Below, in pieces: positions 11,601 to 20,501 of a DNA stretch of 64,000 bases. Position 1 is the first letter of the stretch. Each line of letters opens with the position of its first letter. Source of the DNA: Isoetes taiwanensis (lineage: Eukaryota > Streptophyta > Lycopodiopsida > Isoetales > Isoetaceae). Made by a program: the position numbers and the translations under genes. The stretch lies in contig JAJEKV010000014.1 in the NCBI GenBank assembly GCA_021234155.1, positions 5,597,563 to 5,661,562 of the forward strand, given 5' to 3'. The notes under the pieces were generated by a model. The model was given only the letters and a program-made list of their open reading frames with translations, did not search any database and was not told where the DNA came from.

Positions 11601-12841
11601 AAATTCATCCATTCTTCTGCCGCCACACTAGAGGTATCATCCCTATATGGAGGTATTAATAACTTATCATAACCTTCATTTTCTACCTGCATTAGTGCTG
11701 CCTCATAATCGCTAGGATCTGACATACAATCCTCCTCTTCTCCTTCCGAAGAACTCGTACTACTTCCATGATCATCTTCTGTTGGTTTTGGCTTAAGGTG
11801 TACCTGAATTTTAACAGAAAAATTACCATCTCCAATGTGCAAGTACCCTGTTGACCAGTCATGTTTGGCACGAGCTTGCAATAACCATGGCCTACCTAAC
11901 AGTAAGGGATAAGTGAAATCACCATGCGTCATCTGCAAGACTACATAATCAACAAAGAAAGTAATACCAGCTATTTTAGTTTTTATTCCTGTAACAATTC
12001 CCAGTGGTTTTACTCTTCTTTGGTCAGCCATCCTTACTACAAAGTGCACTGGAGTAGGTTCCGATAATCCCAACTTCTTCAACATTGATTCTGGCATAAT
12101 ATTAACTCCTGACCCGCCATCGATGGTACAATTACAAATTAGTTGCTCATTAATTTCTGCATCTAAACAGGGAGAACTCATATCAGCAATTATAGGCCAA
12201 GCAGAATTAACCACGACTTCCTTATGCGTCTTCATAGCCGCCATTAACACCTTCCTACAACTCGGCGCAAGCTCCAACAATTGACCAAAAGTAATAGAAG
12301 GCTGCTGCTTATCTAAATCAGTAAGGATATCATATGGTTTCTCCTGTTCCAGATTTAACACTCTTTTAAACTTATGTTTCTTCTCTCTACTCACATGTTT
12401 CTTTGGCATGGACAACTCGTCATCGATGATTCGCTGCACCACGCTAGGTTGAGGCAGATCCTCCTCATTCTCAAACAATATTTGAGTATCTAAGTCCTCC
12501 TCTTGATTTTCCACTGCGTGATTCGAATCTGCACCTGTAGCTTGAATCCCGGATGTACATGCTGCTTTTGAGACACCCCCATTGAAATCCTCCGTTTTAT
12601 TTCTTCGTTCCCAAGCTTGTCTTCTAGTCTCCACTTGATATGCTGATGCTTCTGGGTTAGTAACAAAAACTGCCCCTGTGTCTATTATTGGCTCCTTCCC
12701 TTTATATTCTACATTTTTCTTCACTGGTGGTAGCCTATGAGGGCAATTATCTTGTGTATGTAGACCTTGGGTTTGACAAATACCACATATAGGCTGATAG
12801 CCTCTTTGGGTTTCTGAGGGTTTTGGACAAAGGAGTTGCAA
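8612..12841 (-). CDS. pol: Pol polyprotein of retrotransposon 1 (PR-RT-RNase H-integrase)
   Basis: An open frame of 1409 codons. In order: a CX2CX5HX4C zinc knuckle at residues 19-33; a retropepsin-like region with IDGGSG at 240-245 (the usual D-T/S-G reads D-G-G) and LLLGRPW at 313; reverse transcriptase with LDGFSG (D630), MPFGLCNAPATF and FLDD at 693-696; RNase H with D841 and D908; integrase with H1048, H1055, C1086, C1089 and the D1118-D1180-E1216 triad with 35 residues between the last two; then a GPY/F-type module near 1359-1363. No chromodomain follows. The frame overlaps gag by about 95 bp in another frame, and the listed start is not a likely initiation site: it is probably made as a Gag-Pol fusion by frameshifting. 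All key catalytic residues are present except the odd protease motif. The product would copy element RNA into DNA and integrate it. Confidence 0.95.
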   Translation of the reverse strand: MQLLCPKPSETQRGYQPICGICQTQGLHTQDNCPHRLPPVKKNVEYKGKEPIIDTGAVFVTNPEASAYQVETRRQAWERRNKTEDFNGGVSKAACTSGIQATGADSNHAVENQEEDLDTQILFENEEDLPQPSVVQRIIDDELSMPKKHVSREKKHKFKRVLNLEQEKPYDILTDLDKQQPSITFGQLLELAPSCRKVLMAAMKTHKEVVVNSAWPIIADMSSPCLDAEINEQLICNCTIDGGSGVNIMPESMLKKLGLSEPTPVHFVVRMADQRRVKPLGIVTGIKTKIAGITFFVDYVVLQMTHGDFTYPLLLGRPWLLQARAKHDWSTGYLHIGDGNFSVKIQVHLKPKPTEDDHGSSTSSSEGEEEDCMSDPSDYEAALMQVENEGYDKLLIPPYRDDTSSVAAEEWMNLPMEVGCEAITVEQTLEDIMEEEDYPSHFSRYETSESKLREIPANQLSGEFQEMLRLPTLQEVNLGTLEVPKTVKIGAQLVGEERELYVHLLEEYRDIFAWSYQDLRGISPELCMHRIVLKEDARPVRQRPYKMNPHYSNLVKQEIDNMVDAGFIVPVDNSEWLSPIVIVPKKNLSLRVCVDYRSLNAVTIKDGFPVPFTDSVLDSVAGHELYSFLDGFSGYNQVSIDPRDMGKTTFVTEWGCFMYRVMPFGLCNAPATFGVLWTKTAFKEYLREFMETFLDDFFVFSTVLTHRSCLRKCFARCRQYGISLNPLKCALAVTHGILLGRIVSREGLAIDPAKVGVILALEPPKNVKQLQAFLGHVGYHRRFIRHYADKAVPLTSLLKQGTEYKWTVACEDAFNALKDALVTAPILKFPNWNIEFHIHVDASGFAIGSILTQMQEDGWDHPIYYASRQLSKAEQNYSTTEREGLGMIYSVQKYRHYLLGKEFVFFVDHQALKYLILKPCRTGRVARWLLILQEFQFRVVVKPGKSHFAADHLSRIVDVEAEKGVDDDLPDTNLFTITAIPDWYCEIADFLATREFSEDMKPAERKRLVMQSRTFTLLAGTLYKIGKDDVLRRCVFSHEVPTIIASCHDAPAGGHFATEITARKVLQAGYWWPTLYKDVADYVKNCDPCQRIGRPTRRDFMPLNPILPILPFEKWGIDFVGPINPPAWQTRNEYILVCTDYVTKWAEAKALRYDNAASVASFLYENVIIRFGCPIELVSDRGRHFLNEVIAALTERYGISHRKSTPYHPQANGQVERTNKTLCNIITKICNANRTDWDKRLLDALWAYRIAYKVTTRATPFMLVYGQEAILPIELEIPSLRVAVQQKLDENGSLKVRLEQLGRLDEVRLHAFMAREALQSQRKKWYDRHIRFKEFRQNDLVLLYDSKHWKRPGKLRMRWTGPYQVKQILSNGSVVLQDLAGYELPTRINGSRLKLYHTQTVLEPLPNGL

Positions 12842-13961
12842 TATGCCCTAGTTCTCCACACCTATAGCATTGAGGAGGTCCTCTTCTAAGTACTTGGGGC
12901 CTAGGATCTCTACTAATAGGTTGTGGTACTGCAGTGTAGACAGCAGCATCATACATAGGTTGTGCTTGATACCCTGAATATTGAGGAGAGGTAACGACTT
13001 GAGTTTGGGGTCTTGTCAACCCAATTCCCATTCCTGGACGTAAATGAAAACACTCCTCTGTCCTATGGTTGGTTTTCCCACAGTTCTGACAAGGAGGAGG
13101 TCTGAAACCAGCAGGTTTAAAATCAGCAGGCGTTGGACATTCGTTTGGAAGGTGGCCATAACCTTTGCATTTAATGCACCACATGTTTGACCTCTCCTTA
13201 GAAATTTGAGGCTTGGATTCTAGCCCCTTCACCCAATTTAACTGCAATTCTGTCATTTGCTTGGTCAGGGTTTCAACTAAATCCTCCTTGACTTTAGCAA
13301 TTTTGGCATCCACTGATAGTTCAGGTCCTGTCATTGGCATCGCTGGCTGAGGCATAATAGAGGCTCCTGCTTGTGTTTTGCTGTAGTCCAAAGTACCCAT
13401 AGCAGAAGGGAACATATTAAAAGGCATATTGACGAGCGGATTTACCTCTGTTATAGATGGAAACATTGGTGCAGCTGAAGCAACAACTGGTGCCACTCCT
13501 CCCAACACGGATGGTAGAGCCATTCCTGGATGATAATAACGTGCCATTCCAATTTTTGCTTGCTCCCAACTTGATGCTATCATAATGGCTGCTTCTAAAG
13601 TACTTGGAGTCTGCCCCTTCGTAAAAAAACCAATGTCAGGAGGCAGTCCATTAGTAAAATACCTTACTTGATCCTCTGCAGAAGGCGTGGGATCTTTCTT
13701 TGCCACCAATCTCCTAAATCGAATGACATAACTTTGCAAACTTTCTCCAGGTAAGAGTTTGATATAATTTAATTCATCACTCACCCTTTGCGCAAAACCT
13801 ACGGGCCTGAATGCATTTAAAAACCCCTTCCTTAGCTCATCCCAACTTACGAATGGTGTAACATCCTTAGCGGCTCTGTACCACTCTACTGCACCATCTT
13901 GTAAAGTTGCTGGAAATAGCGTAGAATCGCCAAAGATTGCCATCCTCCTGGTTCGCCTCAC
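12747..13961 (-). CDS. gag: Gag of retrotransposon 1, main part
   Basis: A frame of 404 codons. The N-terminal 110 residues match the plant retrotransposon Gag fold (GAVEWYRAAK and WDELRKGFLNAF blocks). Two complete CX2CX4HX4C zinc knuckles lie at residues 262-275 and 291-304. A third begins at C365-C368-H373 but loses its last cysteine because the frame runs out of phase; the expected cysteine lies in the pol frame that overlaps here. That suggests the gag-to-pol shift occurs within this knuckle, or a small indel there. The N-terminal part of Gag is in another frame (13867-14346), so at least one upstream frameshift also interrupts it near 13950. The product would form the particle and bind RNA. 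Confidence 0.88.
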   Translation of the reverse strand: MRRTRRMAIFGDSTLFPATLQDGAVEWYRAAKDVTPFVSWDELRKGFLNAFRPVGFAQRVSDELNYIKLLPGESLQSYVIRFRRLVAKKDPTPSAEDQVRYFTNGLPPDIGFFTKGQTPSTLEAAIMIASSWEQAKIGMARYYHPGMALPSVLGGVAPVVASAAPMFPSITEVNPLVNMPFNMFPSAMGTLDYSKTQAGASIMPQPAMPMTGPELSVDAKIAKVKEDLVETLTKQMTELQLNWVKGLESKPQISKERSNMWCIKCKGYGHLPNECPTPADFKPAGFRPPPCQNCGKTNHRTEECFHLRPGMGIGLTRPQTQVVTSPQYSGYQAQPMYDAAVYTAVPQPISRDPRPQVLRRGPPQCYRCGELGHIATPLSKTLRNPKRLSAYMWYLSNPRSTYTR

Positions 13962-14346
13962 TTATGGTCAAAAATGCCTGCACATGTGAATCAGCGTCTA
14001 TACCTCCTAAGGCAGAAAATTTTGGGTATCTCATTTTCGTTGGCACTGCCATGCTAGTATTTATTGGTTCTGATATAGTGGGTAAAGAAATAGAACACAA
14101 CGTACTAGGCTCTAAGTCAATATTAAACTCTACCTCTGGTTGCTTGCTCTCAGGACTTGGTGTACCTGCAACTGGATGCAATCTCACACTTGTGTGCTGC
14201 TCAACTACTAATGGAGGATGCTCTAAAGATCTCCATAATTTTTCCTTCAATGCACTTCTTTCTTCTCTTTCCTTTGCTCTCAAATTCCGCTCCTCTTGTT
14301 GAAGTCTCTTAATCTCTTCACTTTTCTCTCTTGTTGTAAAATTCAT
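13867..14346 (-). CDS. Gag N-terminal part of retrotransposon 1
   Basis: A frame of 159 codons opening with ATG 62 bp inside the 5' LTR, so its start is well placed for Gag. Residues 5-40 are highly charged and helical (repeated K/E/R, LQQEERNLRAKEREERS), probably a coiled coil, followed by a proline- and serine-rich linker and the MRYPKFSALGG and DSHVQAFL blocks typical just upstream of the Gag core. The homology then continues in the frame of 12747-13961; the last 30 residues here are out-of-phase readthrough. A single-base indel near 13950, real or a sequence error, would explain the split. Confidence 0.8.
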   Translation of the reverse strand: MNFTTREKSEEIKRLQQEERNLRAKEREERSALKEKLWRSLEHPPLVVEQHTSVRLHPVAGTPSPESKQPEVEFNIDLEPSTLCSISLPTISEPINTSMAVPTKMRYPKFSALGGIDADSHVQAFLTISEANQEDGNLWRFYAISSNFTRWCSRVVQSR

Positions 14347-14408
14347 TCACCAGCACTAGTAACCTATAAGCGATTGCCCAATGTTTCTCGGAATGCCCCC
14401 CAAAAACA
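14347..14408 (-). other. Short leader after the 5' LTR of retrotransposon 1; primer site not the usual one
   Basis: Only 62 bp separate the LTR from the first Gag ATG. The sequence just inside the LTR (minus strand: gtttttggggggcattccg) does not match the common tRNA-iMet primer site TGGTATCAGAGC. A TGG begins about six bases in, so another tRNA may be used; I cannot assign it. Confidence 0.55.
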
Positions 14409-15583
14409 TGTCGACAAGGCACGAAACCCAAGCCAACAACACAAGTCTAATGGGCAAAGCTAAAGGTAGAAGATGGTGGTCAAATGATTGCGTACTCTCT
14501 GCAAATGCACAGCTGAAATACTCCTCTTTAGACAATATACAATGACAGAAAACAGATCCGATGAATACTTGTGCCCTGAAGTACCTTAGAACTCAAACTC
14601 AGAATTTTTTCTAGGCTCAAATCAGCAACTTACACATTTTTATCACACAACATTTAAACAAATATCAGATTTTTAATGCCATCCTAGTTCAAACTTAATG
14701 CCTATGATGGAAAGAAAGAGCAAGACACTGATGATCAACATTCAATAGAATTAATTGACACAATTTCAACCCGCTAGAACATTTATTTTTTCAGAGAATA
14801 AATTTCATCTTTCTCAGCCCATCCACAGTGCATGTACTTGAATCCATTCACATCCACTTTAAAAATTGTGAAAACTCTTTTAAATTAATAATGCCATTCA
14901 GTTCACAAACATAATCAGCACAATAGTTATGCTTGTCTTCCCATACAGTCATTCATCTACTGAATTTCTTGCAACAGTAAAACATTAATTTCTTGCAACA
15001 GTAAAACATTACAGACCTTCTTCTCTATTCTTCAAGTTCTCTTCCCTACTGACCTCTCAGGCTGGGCAGCTTCCTGCTCCTCCAAAACGACCTGGGTCCC
15101 CCTTTTCCTTCTCCAAATCTGCCTTAAAAAACCTCCACGACCTTCCTCCTTCTCTCTTCTGCTCCAAATCGGCTGCTCCTCTTCCATTTTTGGCTGCTCC
15201 TCTTCCATTTTTGGCTCACATCTTCCATTTCCGGCTCACCTCTTCCAAAAACGTGGGAAATGACCTAATTTAGACCTTAGACTTCAAAAAAATTGGCCCT
15301 TTGGATTTCCCATGGTTCTGCTCCTTTTCCATGTTGCATGTGGGTTGCATGCATCTCCTAGGTAGTGTACATATCAACATGAATGCTTCCAAGCATTACA
15401 GCTACTTGAAGCCCCCTTTTTTTCAACCTGCTCATGGATTCTCATACCATAATCTATAGCTCCTATGCTGCCGCGTGATCAGAAAATGCTTAAAAATGCG
15501 ACCTTGTCTGCTGCATTTTTCCATGTTGCATTATCTCAAAAATATCTAGAGCATATATGAAGCACCTGTACCTCTTGTGGGTT
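14409..15583 (-). repeat. 5' LTR of retrotransposon 1, part one
   Basis: It matches 5703-6877 of the intact 3' LTR almost perfectly. It is cut at ...cctcttgtgggtt, where a 2.8-kb insertion follows; 21 bp present in the other LTR (6878-6898) are absent, so the insertion was accompanied by a small deletion. Confidence 0.92.
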
Positions 15584-15976
15584 AACACACAAACCATTAC
15601 ATCCAGGACTCTAAAATTAAATCCCCCTTGAAACCCCCTTTGGTTTGGGTGCATATTCACACGGGGGGTGACTCCGGGCAACGAGAGCTGTTGGATAGGC
15701 ATATTCACCCCTTATTCCTTAATCTACACCGTACGTAAAGTTCCTCATTTGTGGGGTATGCAAGTACAAAATTTGCTATACTGTATAACAAGATTCACAA
15801 AATACTATAAGATTTCAAGCGGAATACTATATGGTGTTGATTTCGTACGTGCAAAATACAATTATGAGGGCTCTCGCTGCCCTACGTCACCCCCCGTGTG
15901 AATATGCACCCAAACCAAAGGGGGTTTCAAGGGGGATTTAATTTTAGAGTCCTGGATGTAATGGTTTGTGTGTTAA
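15582..15976. mobile_element. MITE with perfect 87-bp terminal inverted repeats, TTAA target
   Basis: The ends 15586-15672 and 15886-15972 are reverse complements with no difference that I can see over 87 bp. They are bordered by TTAA on both sides (15582-15585 and 15973-15976). The TTAA target resembles piggyBac-type elements, but terminal bases CACACAAACC are not the usual piggyBac ends, so the superfamily is open. The 213-bp centre has no coding potential. The perfect arms indicate a recent insertion or strong arm-to-arm correction. It lies exactly at the left edge of the DNA that splits the 5' LTR. Confidence 0.85.
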
Positions 15977-18352
15977 CCTAAAAATTTTTTGGCCCCTTCG
16001 GGGCCTTAAGAATTGATGAACGAAGTAGAAAATATTTGTAATGATATTATAGACTATTAAAAACATTTTATTGATATCTATTTATTTAAAAATTTAAAAT
16101 AGCAAAAAGAAATAGAAACCATGATATAAAATTTAAAGGCTTCAATATTGTAGCGATGTAACATGTGATAATGTTGTTTGATGCAATAGTGGGACCGCTA
16201 ATAAGCATGATGCTCATAATAATGGTGGTGTCATATTCATCGAACATGGATCCAACCGTGAAGGTAGAGCTAGAGCAAGATAGAGTATCATCCTTGTCAT
16301 TGGAGCTGTGAGGATGTTAAAATCTCTTGGAAGACGTATTTGAAAATCCATTTGGCAAAAAGCCATAATAGTTTATGTTCCAACTGTAACCAAGTCCGCA
16401 GAACAAAGGCATCATTCCATGCTTACTCCCAAGTTTGTGTTTCGAATATCATTTGACAAGACGGAAGGTGTATAGTCATACAGGATGAAAGGCATGTTCA
16501 AAATAATGGACCAAATGCTCCAATCCGTGCAGCAGCACTAATATAAATTCCATATGGGCCATAGATAGTTGGGTATGCTGATTTCAGCGATAAGTTCAAA
16601 TTCTCCTGCATAGTATCCAATGGGATATTTTAATATCAAGTATGTTGCAACAAGCTTGGCTTCATCTTTCACACTTTATTCGTTTATCAACCTGTAAAAG
16701 CAGCAAATCCATGTCAACATATGCTGCTTTTAAGTTTATTATCATCTACGAAATTCTTTCAAGACAGAATGCTTGACAGGCAAGAATATTTAGACAAAAA
16801 TGAACTTTAAATACTCAAAAAAGTCATGAAAACCAAAGACTTTAGGTATTCTTCAGCAGATAAGAATTTTTAACCATGAAGCACACAAATACTAAGAATG
16901 CAATAAAAATCTTATGTACCTTTAACCTGATTGCAACTTCCACAATTATTAAGGCGGAATATAGAATGGCAAAACCATGTTATTTTGTTCTAAACCCAGG
17001 TTTCTTTGCAACTTGGAGCTACACCAATAGAATAAACACCATGGTGTGTTGCATGAAGTATATTCTTATACACCTGTTATATTCCGAACCTTCCAAACCT
17101 TCGATCTAAATTGAAGGAAAAAAAACCATTGTTCACTTCAATGCAACCTTCTGATACCTATGCAAGTATGATGTTATTGACTGGGGCATAAGATGGAGTA
17201 ACACTGCCCTGCCTCCTTATAGTTTGCATCAGAGGGTTCATCCTCCCCAATAATTTCTATGCAATTCTGCAATGCAGCGGATTTTTAAAACAATAATTTA
17301 CATGAAAACAAACAGACATTGCTGGAGGGCAATACATACCTGCACGTGAATAGAACTTAGCTCTGGAATCCCTATCTGTGACACAGCCAGTGCCCCAAAG
17401 TAATTTCCCAGCAAAGAGGCTTTCTCAATAGATAACCCTTTTTGCAATCCCACTGCAAAGCCTCCTAAAAAACTATCCCCTGCACCTGTCGGATCAACTT
17501 CCTTTGCAGCAAGGGCAGGAACTCTAATTTCTCCATCTTTCCAGTAAACATTGCAGCTTGGAGAGATCAATGGAGTTGACAGTCAAACTACTCCGTTTGC
17601 AATTTGGGCTGAACAAAATGGAGCGGTTTCACAGCAAACTATGCAGGTACAACCTTGAAAGCAAATCAATGCTGACCCATGAAGAAAACAGAACCCAGAC
17701 AGAGAATGCTTCAGCACCTGCATACCTCTGTCCTGACCCATGAAGAAAAAACTCTGCAGAAAATATACCTGAATGGAAAATAAATGGGAGGACTGACAGG
17801 CTTGAGGCAAGAAACAACCCAACTACTGGCCGACCCCTTTGGACCCAAAAACACCCGCTAAGAACTCTGCAGAATTGATGCTTCAGGAATCGGATAAGAC
17901 CTTCTGCAATAAAATTGCCAGAATCTTCAACGGCAAAACCACTCTTCTCCCTAGCACAGTTTCGCAGCCCTCTTCAGTCTTCTGCTAGATCTTCAAGCCG
18001 AATGTCAAATCTTGAAGCCGAATGCTGAATCTTGAAGCATGTTCGAACCCTTCAGCATTGTATTGCTAGATTAGTTTTCGATTCTTGCCCTAAAAGAACC
18101 CTAAAACAGGATGGCACGATGCTTGCATGCAAAACTCTGAAAATGGCAACTATAAAATAAAAAGAGGGCTTTTGTTGTGAGCCCTTGGATATTGGACTAT
18201 TGAAAAAAAAAAGCTAAATCGACGACTAAGAAATGGTGCACTCTAGATGTACGCATTAGTACATCCATTCGAATACGCCATGAAATCTTAGGAAAACCTT
18301 TGTGAAAAGCGTATAAAAACACAAAGAAAACCCCCTGTTATTCTGCTACATA
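15977..18352. other. Remainder of the DNA that split the 5' LTR
   Basis: About 2.4 kb between the MITE and the resumption of the LTR. It carries a minus-strand PfkB kinase fragment with preserved intron borders near 17.2-17.57 kb; the rest has no recognisable coding sequence. I find no clear terminal repeats or target duplication for the whole block, so the mechanism (for example Helitron-like filler or repair of a break) is undecided. Confidence 0.6.
17215..17575 (-). pseudogene. PfkB-family sugar/inositol kinase fragment
   Basis: The minus-strand frame reads VYWKDGE...VDPTGAGDSFLGGFAVGL...ASLLGNYFGALAVSQIG, the C-terminal part of a PfkB-family kinase; GAGD carries the catalytic aspartate and anion-hole residues. 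The wording is closest to plant inositol 3-kinase-like proteins as I remember them. The exon ends at 17340 with a good donor (CAG|GTATG on the minus strand), and a further short in-phase piece (NCIEIIGEDEPSDANYK) appears at about 17215-17275. The N-terminal two thirds of the protein are missing, so this is a captured genomic fragment, not a gene. Confidence 0.8.
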
Positions 18353-18548
18353 TAAGGTGCTAAAAATTAGTCACGCTAGCATTTGATCTTAGGCACCACA
18401 ACCAAGCTGGCAACACTGGTCAAAATATCAAAGACTTGCCATAAAATAAAGTTCTGCTCCATTTGAATGCATAGAAACGTCACAACACCATCTTTTTATA
18501 ATGACTTTGTTAAAAAGTTTGTTTGCGCAATGGTTTGACCGCACAACA
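18353..18548 (-). repeat. 5' LTR of retrotransposon 1, part two
   Basis: It matches 6899-7094 over 196 bp with one or two differences, ending CACAACA and followed by the target duplication gaggt at 18549-18553. This piece is the outer (U3) end of the 5' LTR. Confidence 0.92.
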
Positions 18549-18553
18549 GAGGT

Positions 18554-18960
18554 CATGTCGGTAGTTCTTGCTATCCTCAAACAAGGTCCATAGCATGAAA
18601 ATACGATCAATGTGGAATGTCGGGAATTGAATCCTGCCTGCATGAAAACTTGCATCTCTGCCTCCTTCACCCATATCGTCAGTTGTTGCTTAAGAATGTC
18701 GGCCATCAGTTTTACAAAGAGCGAACTGACTATGCTGTAATTGGTTAGGTTGTGTGGAGCCTGCTTTATAGATGGAAACTACGCTGCTAGTGGTCCACTG
18801 TTGGAGAAATCCTTCATGTAATGCCCTGTTGAATAGTGCCGTCAGGATGGACTCTGGGGGATTCACTTCCTTCAAAAGGAATAGGGCGGTAACAAAAACC
18901 CCTATATATGCCATTTCTTTAATAAAAACCCCTAGCATACAAATTTTGAATTGTGCCACA
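18554..18960 (-). pseudogene. LINE reverse transcriptase fragment, upstream half
   Basis: The minus-strand frame around 18690-18870 reads PPESILTALFNRALHEGF, then QQWTTSSVVSIYKAGS, the N-terminal palm region of LINE reverse transcriptase (normally followed by a YR-I/S block and a GFR block). A second frame (18428-18706) continues with QAGFNSRHST, the degenerate GF(R)xGHST block. Frameshifts and stops break it. It is the upstream half of the LINE whose LYCCFIDF block lies at 5578-5702, separated by retrotransposon 1. Confidence 0.8.
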
Positions 18961-20498
18961 TGTATATTCCCTTCAAGTTTTGTAGGTCAATTCCTCATAA
19001 AAGAACTCCTATAGAACGTTATCTAAACATATATAAATATTATACAATGATTCTTCGGCATATTCGTGTATCGGGGCACTTATCCGGACCGTCCCCTTCT
19101 TCATCGGCTGTTGGTTGCGATTCACTTGGAAGTCACCGTCGAGTTTTCGTGTGGTTGAAGCAAGCGGTCAGAAAGCTTTGTTTTGAAGTAAAGGATGCGA
19201 CGCTGCCCTTTTTTTCGAGAGATTTGTGCACCAGAATCAGAGATTTGTGCATCGAAATGAGACGGCGATGCCATTTCGATGTGGAGCATCCCGGCTATGG
19301 TTCCGTCGTGCTGCCTATGCTTGGAATCGATCATTCTTTTGATTTTGAACTCAGAACAAATTATTTTGGTTCATCATCTACTGTTTGATTCTGCCGACGG
19401 TGTCTCCTTCTTTCCATTTTCACGCGTCCATCGATTTATAGCGAAGGCTTCTTGCTCCGGTGGATAGGGGGGTTTAGGGTTTCTGGGAGTTTCTATCTTC
19501 TCCAGAGAAGTCGGTTCTTATCACAGAAGGCTCTAGTTTGATCCTTTAGTGAGTCCGGTAGTCTGTAGATGTATTCGATTCTGAGTTTGAGATCTGGCCA
19601 CCCTTCATTATGCTTTGCTTTGAAGCAAGCGAGCGATTCTTCACAGAAAACTTTGCTTTGAAGCAAAGGATGCAATGGTACTAAGTCATAGCATGAATAG
19701 CAGAAATAGACAGCGATCGCATCTAAAAATGCGATTGCATCTAAAAATATTGATATTTTTGCGGCAAATAGCTGAATCTTCGAGCTGGATTTCTTGGCGT
19801 TCAAGAAGAACTGGATACCAAATAAGCATGGTCGGATCGAGGCTTTACCTCCAGTGGCAGATTGCGTGAGCAGAAATCGTGGACATAACCATATCTAGAA
19901 GACTCTTCGAAATTTGGTAGGGTTTAAGGCATCGGCATAGCCATAGCTAACCATAGCAACATGGTTGGATGCGAGGGCTTCAACTCCAAGTGACAGGTTG
20001 CATGAGCTGAATCACCGGCATAGCCTTTGCTTCCCAGAATAACATTTGCATTTGCAGGTCCGATTCCTGGGAATCTATTCCGCGATCTCCTGCCATCTCT
20101 TGGCAAGGCTACTGGCTTATCACATGTAAGCTCCCTCTTTCCAGTTTTTAGAATGTAACTTAATCTCTAGTCATGGCTGTGTCTTGGCCCTTCCTCTTTT
20201 TGTAGCATGGGAGCAGATATTGGATCGAGCGCTATTGCAATTTGTTTGTGCTGGAAAATTTTTCCTAGAATGTGAAGGTTTGTTTCTATGCGTCACTTGC
20301 TATATTGGAATTTTTTAGGTTCTGGCCCACTTCTTGATCTGTGCACAAATGTAGAGATTGCTCAATGGAGTGCAAATGGAGTTAAAACTATCTAGCAAGC
20401 AACAACGATACTTCTTCTACATTCCAATATTTCTGAACATTTTGCCTTTTTCTTTTTACTGATCTTTTGTTCCCTGTTTTTTAACAGAGAACCAAGCT
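18961..20498. other. No gene recognised; possible short exon remnants
   Basis: The stretch carries short frames without family motifs. Near 19170-19200 and 19640-19675 there is a repeated 'ctttg(c)ttTgaagcaaaggatgc' type block. Around 20058-20130 an AG|...|GTAAGC-bounded segment could be an exon, but its translation is not recognised. Confidence 0.5.
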
Positions 20499-20501
20499 CT
20501 G

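Larger units (their letters stand above)
5703..18548 (-). mobile_element. Ty3/gypsy LTR retrotransposon 1 (minus strand, non-chromodomain type)
   Basis: Two LTR copies start TGTCGACAAGGCAC and end GACCGCACAACA on the plus strand, and direct duplications gaggt flank them (5698-5702 and 18549-18553). The coding order on the minus strand is gag, protease, reverse transcriptase, RNase H, integrase. There is no chromodomain, and the RT motif is FLDD, which suggests the non-chromovirus side of plant Ty3/gypsy (Tat/Athila-like), although I cannot place the clade firmly. The two LTRs look almost identical where both are present and pol has no stop, so the insertion is young. The 5' LTR was later disrupted at 15584-18352, which probably silenced this copy. 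It sits inside a LINE fragment of the same strand. Confidence 0.93.

Noticed and set aside
13937-14302. 121-codon plus-strand frame
   Set aside because: It lies antisense to the gag N-terminal frame and has no domain; a shadow.
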